Positions 50,656 to 60,428 of a stretch of 64,000 bases of DNA are shown piece by piece. The first letter of the stretch is position 1; each line of letters begins with the position of its first letter. The notes under the pieces were generated by a model. The model ran no database searches. It was given only the letters and a program-made list of their open reading frames with translations, and was not told the origin of the DNA. The translations under genes were made by a program, and so were the position numbers. Origin of the DNA: an uncultured Alloprevotella sp. (GTDB taxonomy: Bacteria; Bacteroidota; Bacteroidia; Bacteroidales; Bacteroidaceae). Location: contig CALUIN010000001.1 of the NCBI GenBank assembly GCA_944320745.1, positions 1-64,000 of the forward strand. The letters run 5' to 3'.

Positions 50656-53490
50656 TTAGTACCATTCTATGTTTGAACTATAGGAACTGCGCTTGTCCCA
50701 CTTCAGGGCGTCGGCCAGTTCGTTGGCCCGGGCGCGGAAGGTGAAGTTGAAGGACGAGTAAGGCCGCAGGACTATGGAGCAAGACATTTCGAAGCAGTGC
50801 AGGTCGCGGGAGACGGAGGCCGTGGTCATGGACAGCTCGTGGTAGTCGAAGTCGTAGCCCGAGGAGAAAGTAATGTTCCATCCGTCTGCTATACGGATAT
50901 AGCCCGAGAAGTTTAACGTCTGCGTGAAGGAATAGGGATAGCGCATGCTGCGCACATTGATCTGCTTCGAACGGTCCTCGCTCATCGTGATGCCATAGGA
51001 CACGGTGAGAGACCAAGGGATGGAGAAGGCCAGATAGCCGTCCTCGTCGACGCGCGCCTTCTCCTTCTTTTTCTTCGTACTGGTCTGCGACTCTCGGAGC
51101 GTGGGATCCACGTTGGCCTCGTCGGCGTCGATCATCGACTCCTCGTCGGCGTTGTCGGTTTCGGTATCGGAGGAGGAGCGGTCCTTCTTGCCGAACCACT
51201 TCTGGAACGTCTGGTTGTTGAACGTATAGGAAAGGTTTTGCGACATCCCCTGGAAGCGGCCGAAGCGCCCGTAGCTCCATTCCGTGCGGGTATTGCGGAC
51301 GACGTTTCCGTTCTTGTCGAAGGCCCAGCCATAAGTGGCGAAGACAGCGGCCAGAGAGAAGGTGTAATTCTTCGAGAGCTTCAGGCGCAGGCGCGTGCTC
51401 AGGTCGCTCCAGGGCCTCTCCTTCGCCGCCAGGTTATAGGACAGCGAGGCGGAGAGCTCGTCGATGAGGCTAATCTTCTTCTCGCCGGTGGAATCGCGGT
51501 CGCTCTTGACTTTCATCTCCAAGTTGTTCGAGAGCTGCATACTGATCATGCCCTGCTTGGTCCCGGTGGGGTAGCCATAGATACCGTTCTCGTAGGGCGA
51601 GTAAGTGACCGTGGAGCGCTGGCCGTTGGCATCGGTGCGTACATAAGAGTCCGTGTAGCCGAAGCGCGAGGCGGTGAAGTCCGGTGCGTACGTGAAGCTG
51701 ACGCTGGGCTTCAGCACGTGGCGGATGGCTATAATCTTGTCGCCGAAAAGTTTCTTCCACGGCGTATAGAAGCCGTAGAGCGTCGTGTTGGCCGAGATGG
51801 CCAGGTTCCAGTCGTAGAGGTTGTAGAAGCCGTACGTTGTGTCGACCACCTCGCGCTGGTTCTTCTCGTCCCACGTCTTGTGCACGCGGCTCATGTACAT
51901 ATAGTCGTTCAGCTGGAAACTGGGCGAGATGTTGATATATTTAAAGAGCTGGAACGTGGCGTCTATGGGGATGCGGTGGCGCATACCGTTGCGCCAGTCC
52001 TTGATAAGGTTCGACTTGAAGAGCAGGTTCTCCCGCGTCGTGATGCTATTGGAAATCTGTCCCGTATAGGACAGGGAAATCTTCTCGTACCAGCGCTCGC
52101 GGCCCGAGGAGCGTTTGCGGCGGAAGGGATAGAAGCGCGCCAGGGAGATGCTCAGGTCCGGCAGCGTCACGGCCAGGGTGGAGTCGTGCAGGTTCTGGGT
52201 CAAGTTGGCCGACCCCGAGATGCTGAGCCCGATGTTCGAGAACGTGTGCGAGAAACTTACGGAGCTGGCACGCGTGCTCTGGGTGTAGGAGAGCGGGTTG
52301 TACATGCTCTCGAGGTTCTCTCGCTCGTAGCTCTCTGAGGCAAAGTTCACGCGGGCCGAAAACGTAGTGTTCGGGTTCGCCTTCGAGCTTTTCGTGTGCG
52401 TCCACTGCACCTTCAGGCTCTTCGTCACGGAGTAGTCGGGCATGTTCTTCTCCCCGTCGACTGTGCGAAGGAAGCTCACGTAGATGTTACCGTTGTAGCG
52501 GTAGCGCTTGTTATAGTTCATCTCACCGCTCAAGCCCCACGAGCCCTTCGTATAGATTTCGCCGAGCGCCTTGAAGTCCATGTAGTCGTTGATAGCGAAG
52601 TAGTAGCCGCCGTCGCGCAGGTAGAAGCCGCGGCTTGTCTCGTCGCCGTAGGAGGGCATGATGAAGCCGCTCGAATATTTCTTGTTGGTAGGGAAAAAGC
52701 CATAGGGAATGCCCAGCGGGAGAGGCACGTCCTCCACCACGAGGTAGGCCGGGCCGAAGATGGTCTCTTTTCCGGGACGCACCTTGGCGCGCGAGAGGGA
52801 GAGGTAGAAGTGCGGGTGCTCCGCGTCGCAGGTGGTGTACTTCGCGTTTTTCAGGAAGAGCGTGCCGTCGTCGGTGCGCTTCGACTGCCGGCTCTGCAGG
52901 AAGCCGTTGCCCTGGGTGGTGGCCACGTTGGAAATGAATCCCTTCTTCGTCTTGAAGTTAAAGGACATGCGCTCGCTGTTATACGTGTCCGAGCCCTGCT
53001 GATAGACGGGCTCGTCGCTGGCCGTGCCCGTCGTGTCGCGCTTGCCCTCGGCATGCACCAGGCTGCTGTCCATGTTCATCGTGATTTTTCCGGCATCGAG
53101 CTGCATGTCCTGATAGTTCACCTTGGCTTTGCCGAAGAGGAAAGCCAGTCCCGTCTCGGCGTCGTAGACCAGGGAGTCCTCGGCCGTATATTCTATGGGA
53201 GCGTCGATGCCCGGCTCGCGCTTTTTCACGGAGTCCGTCCGCGCCGTGTCGGCCGCCAGGCTGTCGCGTAGCAGTAGCGTATCCGCCACGACGGGCCGCG
53301 GCAGGAGCGAGTCGGCGGCCCCGGGGCGCGCCGCCGTGTCGCGCGGCAGGAGCGTGTCGGGCGCGCCAGCCGTGCTGTCGGCCACGCTGTCCGGCGCCGC
53401 TCCGGCCGCCGGCCGGAATGCGCCGCTCCGTTTCCCCGCAAAGCACAGTGCCACGAGGGCCGAGAGCAAGAGGAATATAGATGTTCTCAA
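50656..53490 (-). CDS. LptD/OstA-like outer-membrane protein, putative LPS assembly protein
   Basis: The protein has about 944 residues. After a signal peptide (SIFLLLSALVALCFA) and a low-complexity Asp/Leu/Arg linker (about 30-95), it has an OstA/LptA-like beta domain (about 100-230; DAETGLAFLFGKAKVNYQDMQLDAGKI split by family position, FLKNAKYTTCDAEHPHFYL). A large barrel domain with alternating strands then runs to a terminal aromatic IEWY. LptD inserts LPS into the outer leaflet; Bacteroidota carry such divergent versions. The start is uncertain: an ORF from 53523 would begin inside the -7 box, so the TTG at 53490 is preferred. An acidic and lysine-rich loop (about 790-830) interrupts the barrel. 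Confidence 0.8.
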   Translation of the reverse strand: MRTSIFLLLSALVALCFAGKRSGAFRPAAGAAPDSVADSTAGAPDTLLPRDTAARPGAADSLLPRPVVADTLLLRDSLAADTARTDSVKKREPGIDAPIEYTAEDSLVYDAETGLAFLFGKAKVNYQDMQLDAGKITMNMDSSLVHAEGKRDTTGTASDEPVYQQGSDTYNSERMSFNFKTKKGFISNVATTQGNGFLQSRQSKRTDDGTLFLKNAKYTTCDAEHPHFYLSLSRAKVRPGKETIFGPAYLVVEDVPLPLGIPYGFFPTNKKYSSGFIMPSYGDETSRGFYLRDGGYYFAINDYMDFKALGEIYTKGSWGLSGEMNYNKRYRYNGNIYVSFLRTVDGEKNMPDYSVTKSLKVQWTHTKSSKANPNTTFSARVNFASESYERENLESMYNPLSYTQSTRASSVSFSHTFSNIGLSISGSANLTQNLHDSTLAVTLPDLSISLARFYPFRRKRSSGRERWYEKISLSYTGQISNSITTRENLLFKSNLIKDWRNGMRHRIPIDATFQLFKYINISPSFQLNDYMYMSRVHKTWDEKNQREVVDTTYGFYNLYDWNLAISANTTLYGFYTPWKKLFGDKIIAIRHVLKPSVSFTYAPDFTASRFGYTDSYVRTDANGQRSTVTYSPYENGIYGYPTGTKQGMISMQLSNNLEMKVKSDRDSTGEKKISLIDELSASLSYNLAAKERPWSDLSTRLRLKLSKNYTFSLAAVFATYGWAFDKNGNVVRNTRTEWSYGRFGRFQGMSQNLSYTFNNQTFQKWFGKKDRSSSDTETDNADEESMIDADEANVDPTLRESQTSTKKKKEKARVDEDGYLAFSIPWSLTVSYGITMSEDRSKQINVRSMRYPYSFTQTLNFSGYIRIADGWNITFSSGYDFDYHELSMTTASVSRDLHCFEMSCSIVLRPYSSFNFTFRARANELADALKWDKRSSYSSNIEWY

Positions 53491-53520
53491 GTAGGTATCC
53501 GTCTCTGGTGATGCAACGTG

Positions 53521-53528
53521 CAAAAGTA
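53521..53528 (-). promoter_or_regulatory. -7 promoter box of the LptD-like gene
   Basis: The minus strand reads TACTTTTG. Transcription should start near 53514, which places the preferred TTG start (53490) about 24 nt into the message. Confidence 0.65.
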
Positions 53529-53627
53529 CGCAAAAATCCCGACACGCCGCGGCGCAGCCTTCTAATTAACAAAAATGCGCGCTCTGTCCTGGCCGCCGCG
53601 CAGCCGCCCTGCACTTGCGCCCACAAT

Positions 53628-53707
53628 CCCTAGCCCCGTAGCACACGCGCCTAAGGCCCGTCGCTACGGGGCTAGGGACGCTTTTTACGGGGCTAAGGCC
53701 CGTAAAG
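53628..53707. repeat. 21-bp-period palindromic repeat array R7
   Basis: The units CCCTAGCCCCGT, CCTAAGGCCCGT, ACGGGGCTAGGGACG and ACGGGGCTAAGGCCCGT follow at exact 21-bp steps. The linker CTTTTT matches the A/T-rich linkers of R5 and R9. It lies between the HD gene and the LptD-like gene (both minus), about 100 nt upstream of the LptD promoter. Confidence 0.88.
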
Positions 53708-53725
53708 GCCGCGCCCTGCAGCCTT

Positions 53726-54262
53726 TCACTCGAAACGGGCGGCCCAGCCCAGGAACTTCTTCACGCCTTCGGCCCCGTACTTCTTCAGGCTCGCGGCCGC
53801 CTGCTCCACGGTGCGTTCCCGGTCGGGATGGCTCTTGGAATAGAACTTGTCGGCGTAGCAAATCACCTGCTCGGCCGTGGTCTCGGGCTGGTAGTCGCCG
53901 GGCGGCAGTGGCAGGCCGCGCTCGGCGATGTTCTCCGCCGTCAGTCCAGTGCCGGTGTGGCGTTCGCAGACGCGGGCCAGGTCCGGGTAGCCCTCGCGGC
54001 GCATCAGCTGCCCGCCCAGCCAGCCGTGAAGCAGGTAGGGCGCAGTGCCGTAACAGAAGATTTCGGGCGCGTCGGTCTCGAAGATGCCTATGTCGTGGAG
54101 CATGGCTCCGGCATAAAGGAAGTCACGGTCCAAATGCAGTTCGGGATGGCGTTCGGCCACGCCCAGCGCGCGGCGGGCCACCTGCCGGCTGTGGTGCAGC
54201 AGGAGGCGGCGCAAGGCGTTTTCCTCGGGATAATACTTTTCTATGATTGCTATCGGGTCCAT
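53726..54262 (-). CDS. HD-domain hydrolase
   Basis: The 178-residue protein has the HD fold: LLHHSRQVARRAL (first metal His24), AGAMLHDIGIF (His56-Asp57), a second His (YLLHGWLGGQLM) and RVCERHTGTGLT. EQVICYADKFYSKSH carries the last conserved Asp. These are metal-dependent phosphohydrolases often acting on nucleotides. The size and layout resemble the YqeK/HDIG group. The substrate is not known. It lies 75 nt downstream of the second GH92 gene and may be expressed with it. Confidence 0.82.
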   Translation of the reverse strand: MDPIAIIEKYYPEENALRRLLLHHSRQVARRALGVAERHPELHLDRDFLYAGAMLHDIGIFETDAPEIFCYGTAPYLLHGWLGGQLMRREGYPDLARVCERHTGTGLTAENIAERGLPLPPGDYQPETTAEQVICYADKFYSKSHPDRERTVEQAAASLKKYGAEGVKKFLGWAARFE

Positions 54263-54337
54263 ATCTCAGCGTGTTTATGTTCAATACGTTTGTGCGGAGA
54301 GGTTCTGCGCGGCGGAAGGCGGAAACCGGCGGCGCGC

Positions 54338-56605
54338 TCAGCGGTCCACGGTCAGCCGCACACGGCCCGCGCCCGTCCACTCGCCGTGCCCTACGCGGAA
54401 GCCGTCCAACGGCCGGCCGCCCACCTCCACGCGGCGCAGGAAGCGCCCGCCCGCGCGGCGGTCCACGTCGATGACCAGGCGGTCGCGGGCGTACCAGCGG
54501 CGGTCCAGGCGGATTTCTATCCGGTCGAATACGGGCGTGGTCAGCGTATAGGCCGGTACGCCGGGCGTGTCCGGATAGAAGCCCATCATCGAGAACACGG
54601 CCCAGGCGGACATGGTCCCCGTATCGTCGTTGCCCGGCAGACCGGCCGCGCCGGTGGTGAAATAGCGCGCCAGGAGTTCCTGCGTGAGCAGCTGCGTGCG
54701 CCACTCCTCGCCCTTGAACCGGGAGAAGAGGTAGGGGTAGACAATGTCCGGCTCGTTCGTCGGGTCGTAGTTGCCGAGGCGGAAGATGCTGTCCAGCTTC
54801 TCCACGTAAGCCTTCGTCCCGCCCATGAGCCTGGCCAGGCCTTCGGCGTCGAAGGCGGCGGAGAAAGTGTAACTGTACGAATTGCCCTCGTGAAAGCCCG
54901 GATTGGGCGCGAAGTCGGCCCCGAGCTTCGGGTCGAAGGGCGAGTAGAAACTGCCGTCCTCGCGACGCGGCCGGAGCAGGCCGTAGTCGGGACAGAAGTA
55001 CTGCCGGTAGCCCAGCGCCCGCTGCCGGAGCGCACGGGCATCGGCGGCATGGCCCAGCGAATCGGCCAGGAGCGAGAGGGCATAGTCCGCCACGCTGTAT
55101 TCCAAGGAGTGGGACACGGAATTGTCTGTCTCGTTGACGAGCGGGACGTAGCCCCGTTCCAGATACCAGTCATTGTCGGGCCGCAGGGGGTTGTCGCGTC
55201 CCGGCGTGAAGGCGCCCTTGCGCATGGCCTCGTAGGCCAACGGCACGTCGAAGTCGCGCAGGCCCTTCATCCACGTGTCCACGATGACGGGTATGGCGGG
55301 GTCGCCCTCCATCACGTAGGCCTCTCGGCCGTAGAGTTCCCAGCGGGGCAGCCAGCCGCTTTCGCGGTAGATGCCGAGCATGGAGCGGACCATCTCCAAC
55401 TGGCGCTCGGGGTAGACGAGCGCCAGGAGCGGATGCAGGTTGCGGTACGTGTCCCACAGGGAAAAGACCGTGTAGCGGCTGCCCGTTGTGTGGCCCGTGC
55501 CGGCACCGTTCATGAGCGGATAGCGCCCGTCGGCGTCGTTCAGGACCGAAGGGTGGATGAGCGCATGGTAGAGGGCGGTGTAGAAGACCGTACGCTGGTC
55601 GGCAGTCCCGCCGCCGACGCGGATGCGGGAAAGCATGTCCTCCCACTCGCGGTCGGCCGCCGCGCGCAGGGCATCGAAGCCCGTGGAGCCGGCCTCGGCA
55701 TTGAGGTTCCGCCAGGCGCCTTGCGGGTCGACGAACGATACGCCGAGGCGCACCTCTATCTGTTCACCCTCCTCCGTGTCGAAGGAGAAGAAGTAGCCGA
55801 TGTCGTCGCCGGCCATCGCGGCGCGGAAGCCGGGATAGAGCTTGAGGCGCCCGGCCGTGGAGTCCCATTGCGCTTCGACGGTCATGGGGCGCTGCCGCTT
55901 CCAGGCGCCGGCCGCCGCGGGCTTTCGGCTTACCCGTAGCGCGAAATAGAGGGGATAGACCGCGCCGGGGTTTTCATAGCAGAAATTGCCCAGGAGCTTC
56001 ATGCCCTCTATCTCGGTGTCGCTGACGCGGCGCACCACGGCGCCGGACTCGTTGGTAAGCCCGTCGCCAAGGTTGAGCAGGATGTGTCCGCGCCCCCCGG
56101 GGAAGGTGAAGCGGGCCGCACCGACGCGGGCAGTGGCCGTGACTTCGGTCCGTATGCCATACTTTGTCAGGCGGTTGCGGTAGTAGCCGGGGCGGGCGTA
56201 TTCGTCCGTGTACGTACTGCCATAGGTGGCCTGGTCCACATCCAGGGCTCCGGCGGTAGGCATCAGGAGCAGGGAGCTCATGTCCGGGCAGCCCACGCCG
56301 CTGAGCCCCACGTGGGCGTAACCGACAAAGACGCGGTTGGTGCGCTCATAGGGCGCGGACCACCAGCGGGCGTCCTTGTCGTAGCGGTTGCCCTTGGCGC
56401 CGGTCACGTTGAAGGGAATGACGGCCATCAGCCCGCCCGGGCGGAGCGCGCCCGGGTGGGTGGCACCGTAGTTCGTAGTCCCGATGAACGGGTCTACCAG
56501 ATCGGTGAGCCGCGCCGTATCGGCGGGGAAAGCGGCCGCGGGGCGAATCAGCGCGCCGAGCAGCAGGAGCGGGAGGAGCCGGAGCAAGAGAGCGGTGGAC
56601 TTCAT
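54338..56605 (-). CDS. GH92 family alpha-mannosidase, second copy, secreted
   Basis: The 755-residue protein has a signal peptide (LLLRLLPLLLLGALIRPAAA) and the GH92 layout: VDPFIGTTNYGATHPGALRPGG, read as GTTNYG in place of the GTGGHG of the first copy, GLSGVGCPDMSSLLLMP, TVFSLWDTYRNLHPLLALVYP split by position, and LPGNDDTGTMSAWAVFSMMGFYP. The first copy has GNEDCGQMSAW where this has GNDDTGTMSAW, so the two belong to different GH92 subgroups, perhaps with different linkage preference. It has a minus-strand promoter box (56676-56683) and may be followed by the HD gene on one transcript. Confidence 0.9.
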   Translation of the reverse strand: MKSTALLLRLLPLLLLGALIRPAAAFPADTARLTDLVDPFIGTTNYGATHPGALRPGGLMAVIPFNVTGAKGNRYDKDARWWSAPYERTNRVFVGYAHVGLSGVGCPDMSSLLLMPTAGALDVDQATYGSTYTDEYARPGYYRNRLTKYGIRTEVTATARVGAARFTFPGGRGHILLNLGDGLTNESGAVVRRVSDTEIEGMKLLGNFCYENPGAVYPLYFALRVSRKPAAAGAWKRQRPMTVEAQWDSTAGRLKLYPGFRAAMAGDDIGYFFSFDTEEGEQIEVRLGVSFVDPQGAWRNLNAEAGSTGFDALRAAADREWEDMLSRIRVGGGTADQRTVFYTALYHALIHPSVLNDADGRYPLMNGAGTGHTTGSRYTVFSLWDTYRNLHPLLALVYPERQLEMVRSMLGIYRESGWLPRWELYGREAYVMEGDPAIPVIVDTWMKGLRDFDVPLAYEAMRKGAFTPGRDNPLRPDNDWYLERGYVPLVNETDNSVSHSLEYSVADYALSLLADSLGHAADARALRQRALGYRQYFCPDYGLLRPRREDGSFYSPFDPKLGADFAPNPGFHEGNSYSYTFSAAFDAEGLARLMGGTKAYVEKLDSIFRLGNYDPTNEPDIVYPYLFSRFKGEEWRTQLLTQELLARYFTTGAAGLPGNDDTGTMSAWAVFSMMGFYPDTPGVPAYTLTTPVFDRIEIRLDRRWYARDRLVIDVDRRAGGRFLRRVEVGGRPLDGFRVGHGEWTGAGRVRLTVDR

Positions 56606-56675
56606 AGGACGGACAGGTTCGGAGCCGGCGCCGCCGGTGTGCCCGGCGGCGGAGGATGAATGATAGCTTTCAGCG

Positions 56676-56683
56676 CAAATATA
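56676..56683 (-). promoter_or_regulatory. -7 promoter box of the second GH92 gene
   Basis: The minus strand reads TATATTTG, about 70 nt before the start codon at 56605. Confidence 0.6.
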
Positions 56684-56726
56684 GCGATAAAAAACGGGAG
56701 GACTTCCCTCCCTCGGCTATTTTTCC

Positions 56727-56734
56727 TAAATTTG
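56727..56734 (+). promoter_or_regulatory. -7 promoter box of udk
   Basis: TAAATTTG, 48 nt before the ATG at 56783. This position excludes the more upstream in-frame start at 56660. Confidence 0.65.
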
Positions 56735-56782
56735 CCGGACAAGCATTCCTTACGATTTCAACTCATCCTTATTTCTACAGAC

Positions 56783-57409
56783 ATGCTCATTATCGGTATA
56801 GCGGGCGGGACGGGGTCCGGAAAGACGACCGTAGTCCGCAAAATCATAGAAAGCCTTCCGCCGGACTCCGTGGCCGTCATCCCGCAGGACTCCTACTATA
56901 ACGACCAGTCCGACCTGCCGCTCGAGGTGCGCAAGCACACGAACTTTGACCACCCGGACGCCTTCGAGTGGCCCTTGCTGGCGCACCAGGTCAGCGAGCT
57001 GCGCCACGGGCGCGCCATCGAGCAGCCCACATACTCCTACTTCACGTGCACGCGCCTGGCCGGTACAGTCCATGTGGAGCCACGTGAGGTCATCATCGTC
57101 GAGGGCATCATGACGCTCTACGACAAAAGCCTGCGCGACATGATGGACCTCAAGGTATTCGTCGACGCCGGAGCGGACGAGCGCCTGCTCCGCGTCATAG
57201 AGCGCGACATCGTAGAGCGCGGACATCCGCTCGACATGCTCGTGCGCAAGTACCGTAACATTCTGAAGCCGATGCACGACGAGTTCATCGAGCCCACCAA
57301 GCAGTATGCCGACATCATCATTCCGAACGGCGGGGCGAACGAGCGCGCCATCAGCATGCTGACGCGCTACATCCTCTCGGCACTGCGCGGGCAGCACAGC
57401 AACGGCTGA
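56783..57409 (+). CDS. udk: Uridine kinase
   Basis: The 208-residue enzyme phosphorylates uridine and cytidine with ATP or GTP in pyrimidine salvage. It starts MLIIGIAGGTGSGKTT with the P-loop at residues 8-15. It continues with VIPQDSYYNDQSDLP, TNFDHPDAFEWPLL (substrate Asp and His), YSYFTCTRLAGTV and IIVEGIMTLYD. The start at 56783 lies directly before the P-loop fold and downstream of the promoter box. It is single and convergent with clpB. Confidence 0.93.
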   Translation: MLIIGIAGGTGSGKTTVVRKIIESLPPDSVAVIPQDSYYNDQSDLPLEVRKHTNFDHPDAFEWPLLAHQVSELRHGRAIEQPTYSYFTCTRLAGTVHVEPREVIIVEGIMTLYDKSLRDMMDLKVFVDAGADERLLRVIERDIVERGHPLDMLVRKYRNILKPMHDEFIEPTKQYADIIIPNGGANERAISMLTRYILSALRGQHSNG

Positions 57410-57436
57410 CGCCGCCACGCGGGGATACAAAAAAAG

Positions 57437-57482
57437 CGCTGCCCGGCATGCAGGTCCGCGAGGGACCGCGTGCCGGGCAGCG
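57437..57482 (-). terminator. Terminator of clpB
   Basis: A perfect 12-bp stem (CGCTGCCCGGCA and its complement), 22-nt loop with inner pairing, is followed on the minus strand by a run of seven T after GC. It lies about 130 nt beyond the clpB stop codon, past repeat array R8. Confidence 0.8.
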
Positions 57483-57483
57483 G

Positions 57484-57560
57484 GCTTAGGGGAAAACGGA
57501 ACGGGGCTAAGCCCTGTTTCTTCTGGCCTAAGCCCCGTAGCTACGGGGCTTAGGCGTGTT
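57484..57560. repeat. 21-bp-period palindromic repeat array R8
   Basis: The units CTTAGGGG, ACGGGGCTAAGCCCTGT, GCCTAAGCCCCGT and ACGGGGCTTAGGCGTG follow at steps of 22, 21 and 21 bp. It lies between the stop codons of udk and clpB, inside the predicted 3' untranslated region of clpB. Confidence 0.88.
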
Positions 57561-57612
57561 ATTCCGGCGGTAGGGCGCCGCGGCCGGCGGGCCGGGGCCT
57601 CACTCCGCGGGG

Positions 57613-60213
57613 TCAGGCGTTGCGGAACGTGAGCGCGTCGCCCTCGGCATGGACTTCGATGGGCCGCGTGCGGTCCACGGTGCCGGCCAGCAGGGCCTTA
57701 CTCAGGTCGTTGAGCAGCAAGCGCTGCAGGGCGCGCTTCACGGGACGGGCGCCGAACTCAGGGTCGAAGCCGGCGCGGGCTATCAGCTCGACGGCATCGT
57801 CGCCCACCTCCAGCCGTACGTCCTGCGCGGCGAGCCTGCGCTGCACGGTGCTTACCTGCAGGCGGACTATCTGCCCGATTTGATCCTTCGTCAGCGGCTC
57901 GAACATGATAATGTCGTCAATCCGGTTGAGGAACTCCGGCCGGATGGTCTTCTTCAGCATCTCGAGCACGCCGTTCTTCGTCTCTTCCAGGATTTGCGGC
58001 CGCTCGCTCCCGGCTTTCCGCTTCATCTCGTCGAACTTGCTCTGGATAAACTGGCTACCGAGGTTGGACGTCATGATGATGATGGTGTTCTTGAAGTTTA
58101 CCACCCGTCCCTTGTTGTCCGTGAGCCGTCCGTCATCGAGCACTTGCAGCAGGATGTTGAACACGTCCGGGTGGGCCTTCTCTATCTCGTCGAAGAGCAC
58201 CACGCTGTACGGCTTGCGGCGCACGGCTTCGGTGAGCTGTCCGCCCTCGTCGTAGCCGACGTATCCGGGAGGGGCGCCGACCAGGCGGGAGACGCTGAAC
58301 TTCTCCTGATACTCGCTCATGTCGATGCGCGTCATCATGTTCTCGTCGTTAAAGAGGTACTCGGCCAGCGCCTTGGCCAGCTCGGTCTTTCCCACACCGG
58401 TAGTGCCCAGGAAGATAAACGAGCCGATGGGCCGCTTGGGATCCTGCAGTCCGGCACGGCTGCGGCGCACGGCGTCGGCCACGGCGTGTATGGCCTCGTC
58501 CTGGCCTATGACGCGCTTGTGGAGTTCCTCTTCCAGGTGAAGCAGTTTCTCGCGCTCACTCTGCAGCATCCGGCTCACGGGAATACCGGTCCAGCGGGAG
58601 ACGATGTCGGCGATGTCGTCCGGCGTCACTTCCTCCTTGATCATGGCCTCTCCGCCCTGGCGGTGCTTCAGTTCGTCCTGCAAGGCGGCTATGCCGTCCT
58701 GCAAGGCCTTCAGGCGGCCGTAGCGAATCTCGGCAACCTTGCCATAGTCGCCCTCGCGCTCGGCGCGCTCGGCCTCAAAGCGGAGGGTCTCCATCTCCTG
58801 CCGCTTCTGCTGGATCTTGCCCAGTATCTCGCGCTCTCCTTCCCACTTGGCGCGCATGTCCTTCTCTTCCTCCTCCAGTTTGGCAATCTCGGCGTTGAGC
58901 TGGGAGAGCTTCTGCTCGTCGTGTTCACGCTTGATGGCCTCGCGTTCTATTTCGAGCTGGCGCAGGCGGCGGGTGATCTCGTCCAGTTCCTCGGGCTGCG
59001 AGTCGCGCTCCATGCGGAGCTTGGCGGCGGCCTCGTCCATCAGGTCAATGGCCTTGTCCGGCAGGAAGCGGTCCGTGATGTAACGGTGAGAGAGCTGCAC
59101 GGCCGCAATCAAGGCGTCGTCCTGAATGCGCACCTTGTGATGGTTCTCGTAACGCTCCTTCAGGCCGCGGAGTATGGAGATGGCGTCCTCGGGCGAAGGC
59201 TCGTCCACACGGACCATCTGGAAGCGGCGCTCCAGCGCCTTGTCCTTTTCAAAATACTTCTGATACTCCTCGAGCGTCGTAGCGCCGATGCTGCGCAGCT
59301 CGCCGCGGGCCAGCGCGGGCTTAAGGATGTTGGCAGCGTCCATGGCGCCCTCGCCCTTTCCCGCACCGACGAGGGTATGAATCTCGTCGATGAAGAGGAT
59401 AATATTACCCTCGGAGCGCGTCACTTCGTTGATGACGCTCTTGAGCCGCTCCTCGAACTCGCCCTTATACTTCGCGCCGGCCACGAGCGCACCCATGTCG
59501 AGCGAGAAGAGTTGCTTGTTCTTCAGATTCTCGGGCACATCGCCGCGCACGATACGCTCGGCCAGCCCTTCGACTATCGCCGTCTTGCCGGTGCCCGGTT
59601 CGCCGATGAGGATGGGGTTGTTCTTTGTGCGCCGGGACAGGATCTGCAGCACGCGGCGTATTTCCTCGTCGCGGCCGATGACGGGGTCGAGCTTGCCTTC
59701 GCGGGCTTCTTCGACCAGGTTGCGGGCGTATTTCGACAGCGCCTGGTACGTGTCCTCGCTGGACTGCGAGGTGGCCTTCTGCCCGCCGCGCAGCTCCTTG
59801 ATGGCGGAGCGGAGCGCGTCGGCGGTCTGGCCGGCGTCCTTCAGGATCTGTGCCGCCGTGCCCTTGCCCTCGAGCAGAGCCAGCAGGATGGGTTCCAGCC
59901 CCACGTAGGTATCGCCGTCCCCCCGGGCGATGTCCTGCGCTTTGAGCAGGGCCTCGTTGGCGTCGCGGTCCAGGTAGGGCTCGCCGCCCTGGACGCGGGG
60001 CAGGTGTTGCAGTTCGCTCTCCACGGCCGAGCGCACCTGCGTATCGTTGACGCCTGTCTTGCCGAAGAGGAACTTCGTCACGTTCTCGCCCACGGCCATC
60101 ACGCCGTAGAGCAAGTGGAGTGCGGTCACGGCCTGCTGGCCGCCGCCCGTGGCGCGGTCCACCGCTTTCTGCACGGCTTCCTGCGCCTTGATAGTAAAGT
60201 TCTCAAAATTCAT
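57613..60213 (-). CDS. clpB: ATP-dependent disaggregase ClpB
   Basis: The 866-residue Hsp100 chaperone pulls proteins out of aggregates together with DnaK. It has the N-terminal Clp repeat domain (1-145) and first AAA+ module with GEPGTGKT (204-211) and [16 protein letters not shown] long coiled-coil middle domain (about 400-530; [16 protein letters not shown]) distinguishes ClpB from ClpA/ClpC. The second AAA+ module has [16 protein letters not shown] and [16 protein letters not shown]. The ATG at 60213 is preceded by a strong Shine-Dalgarno-like AAAGGAGA, unusual for this phylum. Confidence 0.97.
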   Translation of the reverse strand: MNFENFTIKAQEAVQKAVDRATGGGQQAVTALHLLYGVMAVGENVTKFLFGKTGVNDTQVRSAVESELQHLPRVQGGEPYLDRDANEALLKAQDIARGDGDTYVGLEPILLALLEGKGTAAQILKDAGQTADALRSAIKELRGGQKATSQSSEDTYQALSKYARNLVEEAREGKLDPVIGRDEEIRRVLQILSRRTKNNPILIGEPGTGKTAIVEGLAERIVRGDVPENLKNKQLFSLDMGALVAGAKYKGEFEERLKSVINEVTRSEGNIILFIDEIHTLVGAGKGEGAMDAANILKPALARGELRSIGATTLEEYQKYFEKDKALERRFQMVRVDEPSPEDAISILRGLKERYENHHKVRIQDDALIAAVQLSHRYITDRFLPDKAIDLMDEAAAKLRMERDSQPEELDEITRRLRQLEIEREAIKREHDEQKLSQLNAEIAKLEEEEKDMRAKWEGEREILGKIQQKRQEMETLRFEAERAEREGDYGKVAEIRYGRLKALQDGIAALQDELKHRQGGEAMIKEEVTPDDIADIVSRWTGIPVSRMLQSEREKLLHLEEELHKRVIGQDEAIHAVADAVRRSRAGLQDPKRPIGSFIFLGTTGVGKTELAKALAEYLFNDENMMTRIDMSEYQEKFSVSRLVGAPPGYVGYDEGGQLTEAVRRKPYSVVLFDEIEKAHPDVFNILLQVLDDGRLTDNKGRVVNFKNTIIIMTSNLGSQFIQSKFDEMKRKAGSERPQILEETKNGVLEMLKKTIRPEFLNRIDDIIMFEPLTKDQIGQIVRLQVSTVQRRLAAQDVRLEVGDDAVELIARAGFDPEFGARPVKRALQRLLLNDLSKALLAGTVDRTRPIEVHAEGDALTFRNA

Positions 60214-60220
60214 ATCGTTA

Positions 60221-60228
60221 TCTCCTTT
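60221..60228 (-). promoter_or_regulatory. Shine-Dalgarno sequence of clpB
   Basis: The minus strand reads AAAGGAGA, 7 nt before the ATG at 60213. It supports that start over the frame opening at 60273. Other starts in the window mostly lack such a site. Confidence 0.7.
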
Positions 60229-60362
60229 CTTTTTTTGTCTGACATGTGGGTTACCGAAAGCCGGAGGCGGCACACCGCCGGCGCTTTCACCGAAAAAGGA
60301 GCGAAAACTTTGCCAATAGCGGCGGAGCGGGCCCGGCGCGGCAGACTGTGGACAAAATGACA

Positions 60363-60405
60363 GGCAGGGCGCGGCCGTCCGTAAGAAACGGCACCGCGCC
60401 CTGCC
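60363..60405. terminator. Terminator between the phosphodiesterase gene and clpB
   Basis: A perfect 12-bp stem (GGCAGGGCGCGG and its complement) is flanked by GACAAAATGACA and TTTTTGTC, which can extend it. It lies 24 nt after the stop codon of the phosphodiesterase gene (minus strand) and works as a terminator on both strands. Confidence 0.75.
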
Positions 60406-60428
60406 TTTTTGTCAGCCAGCGGCACTTT

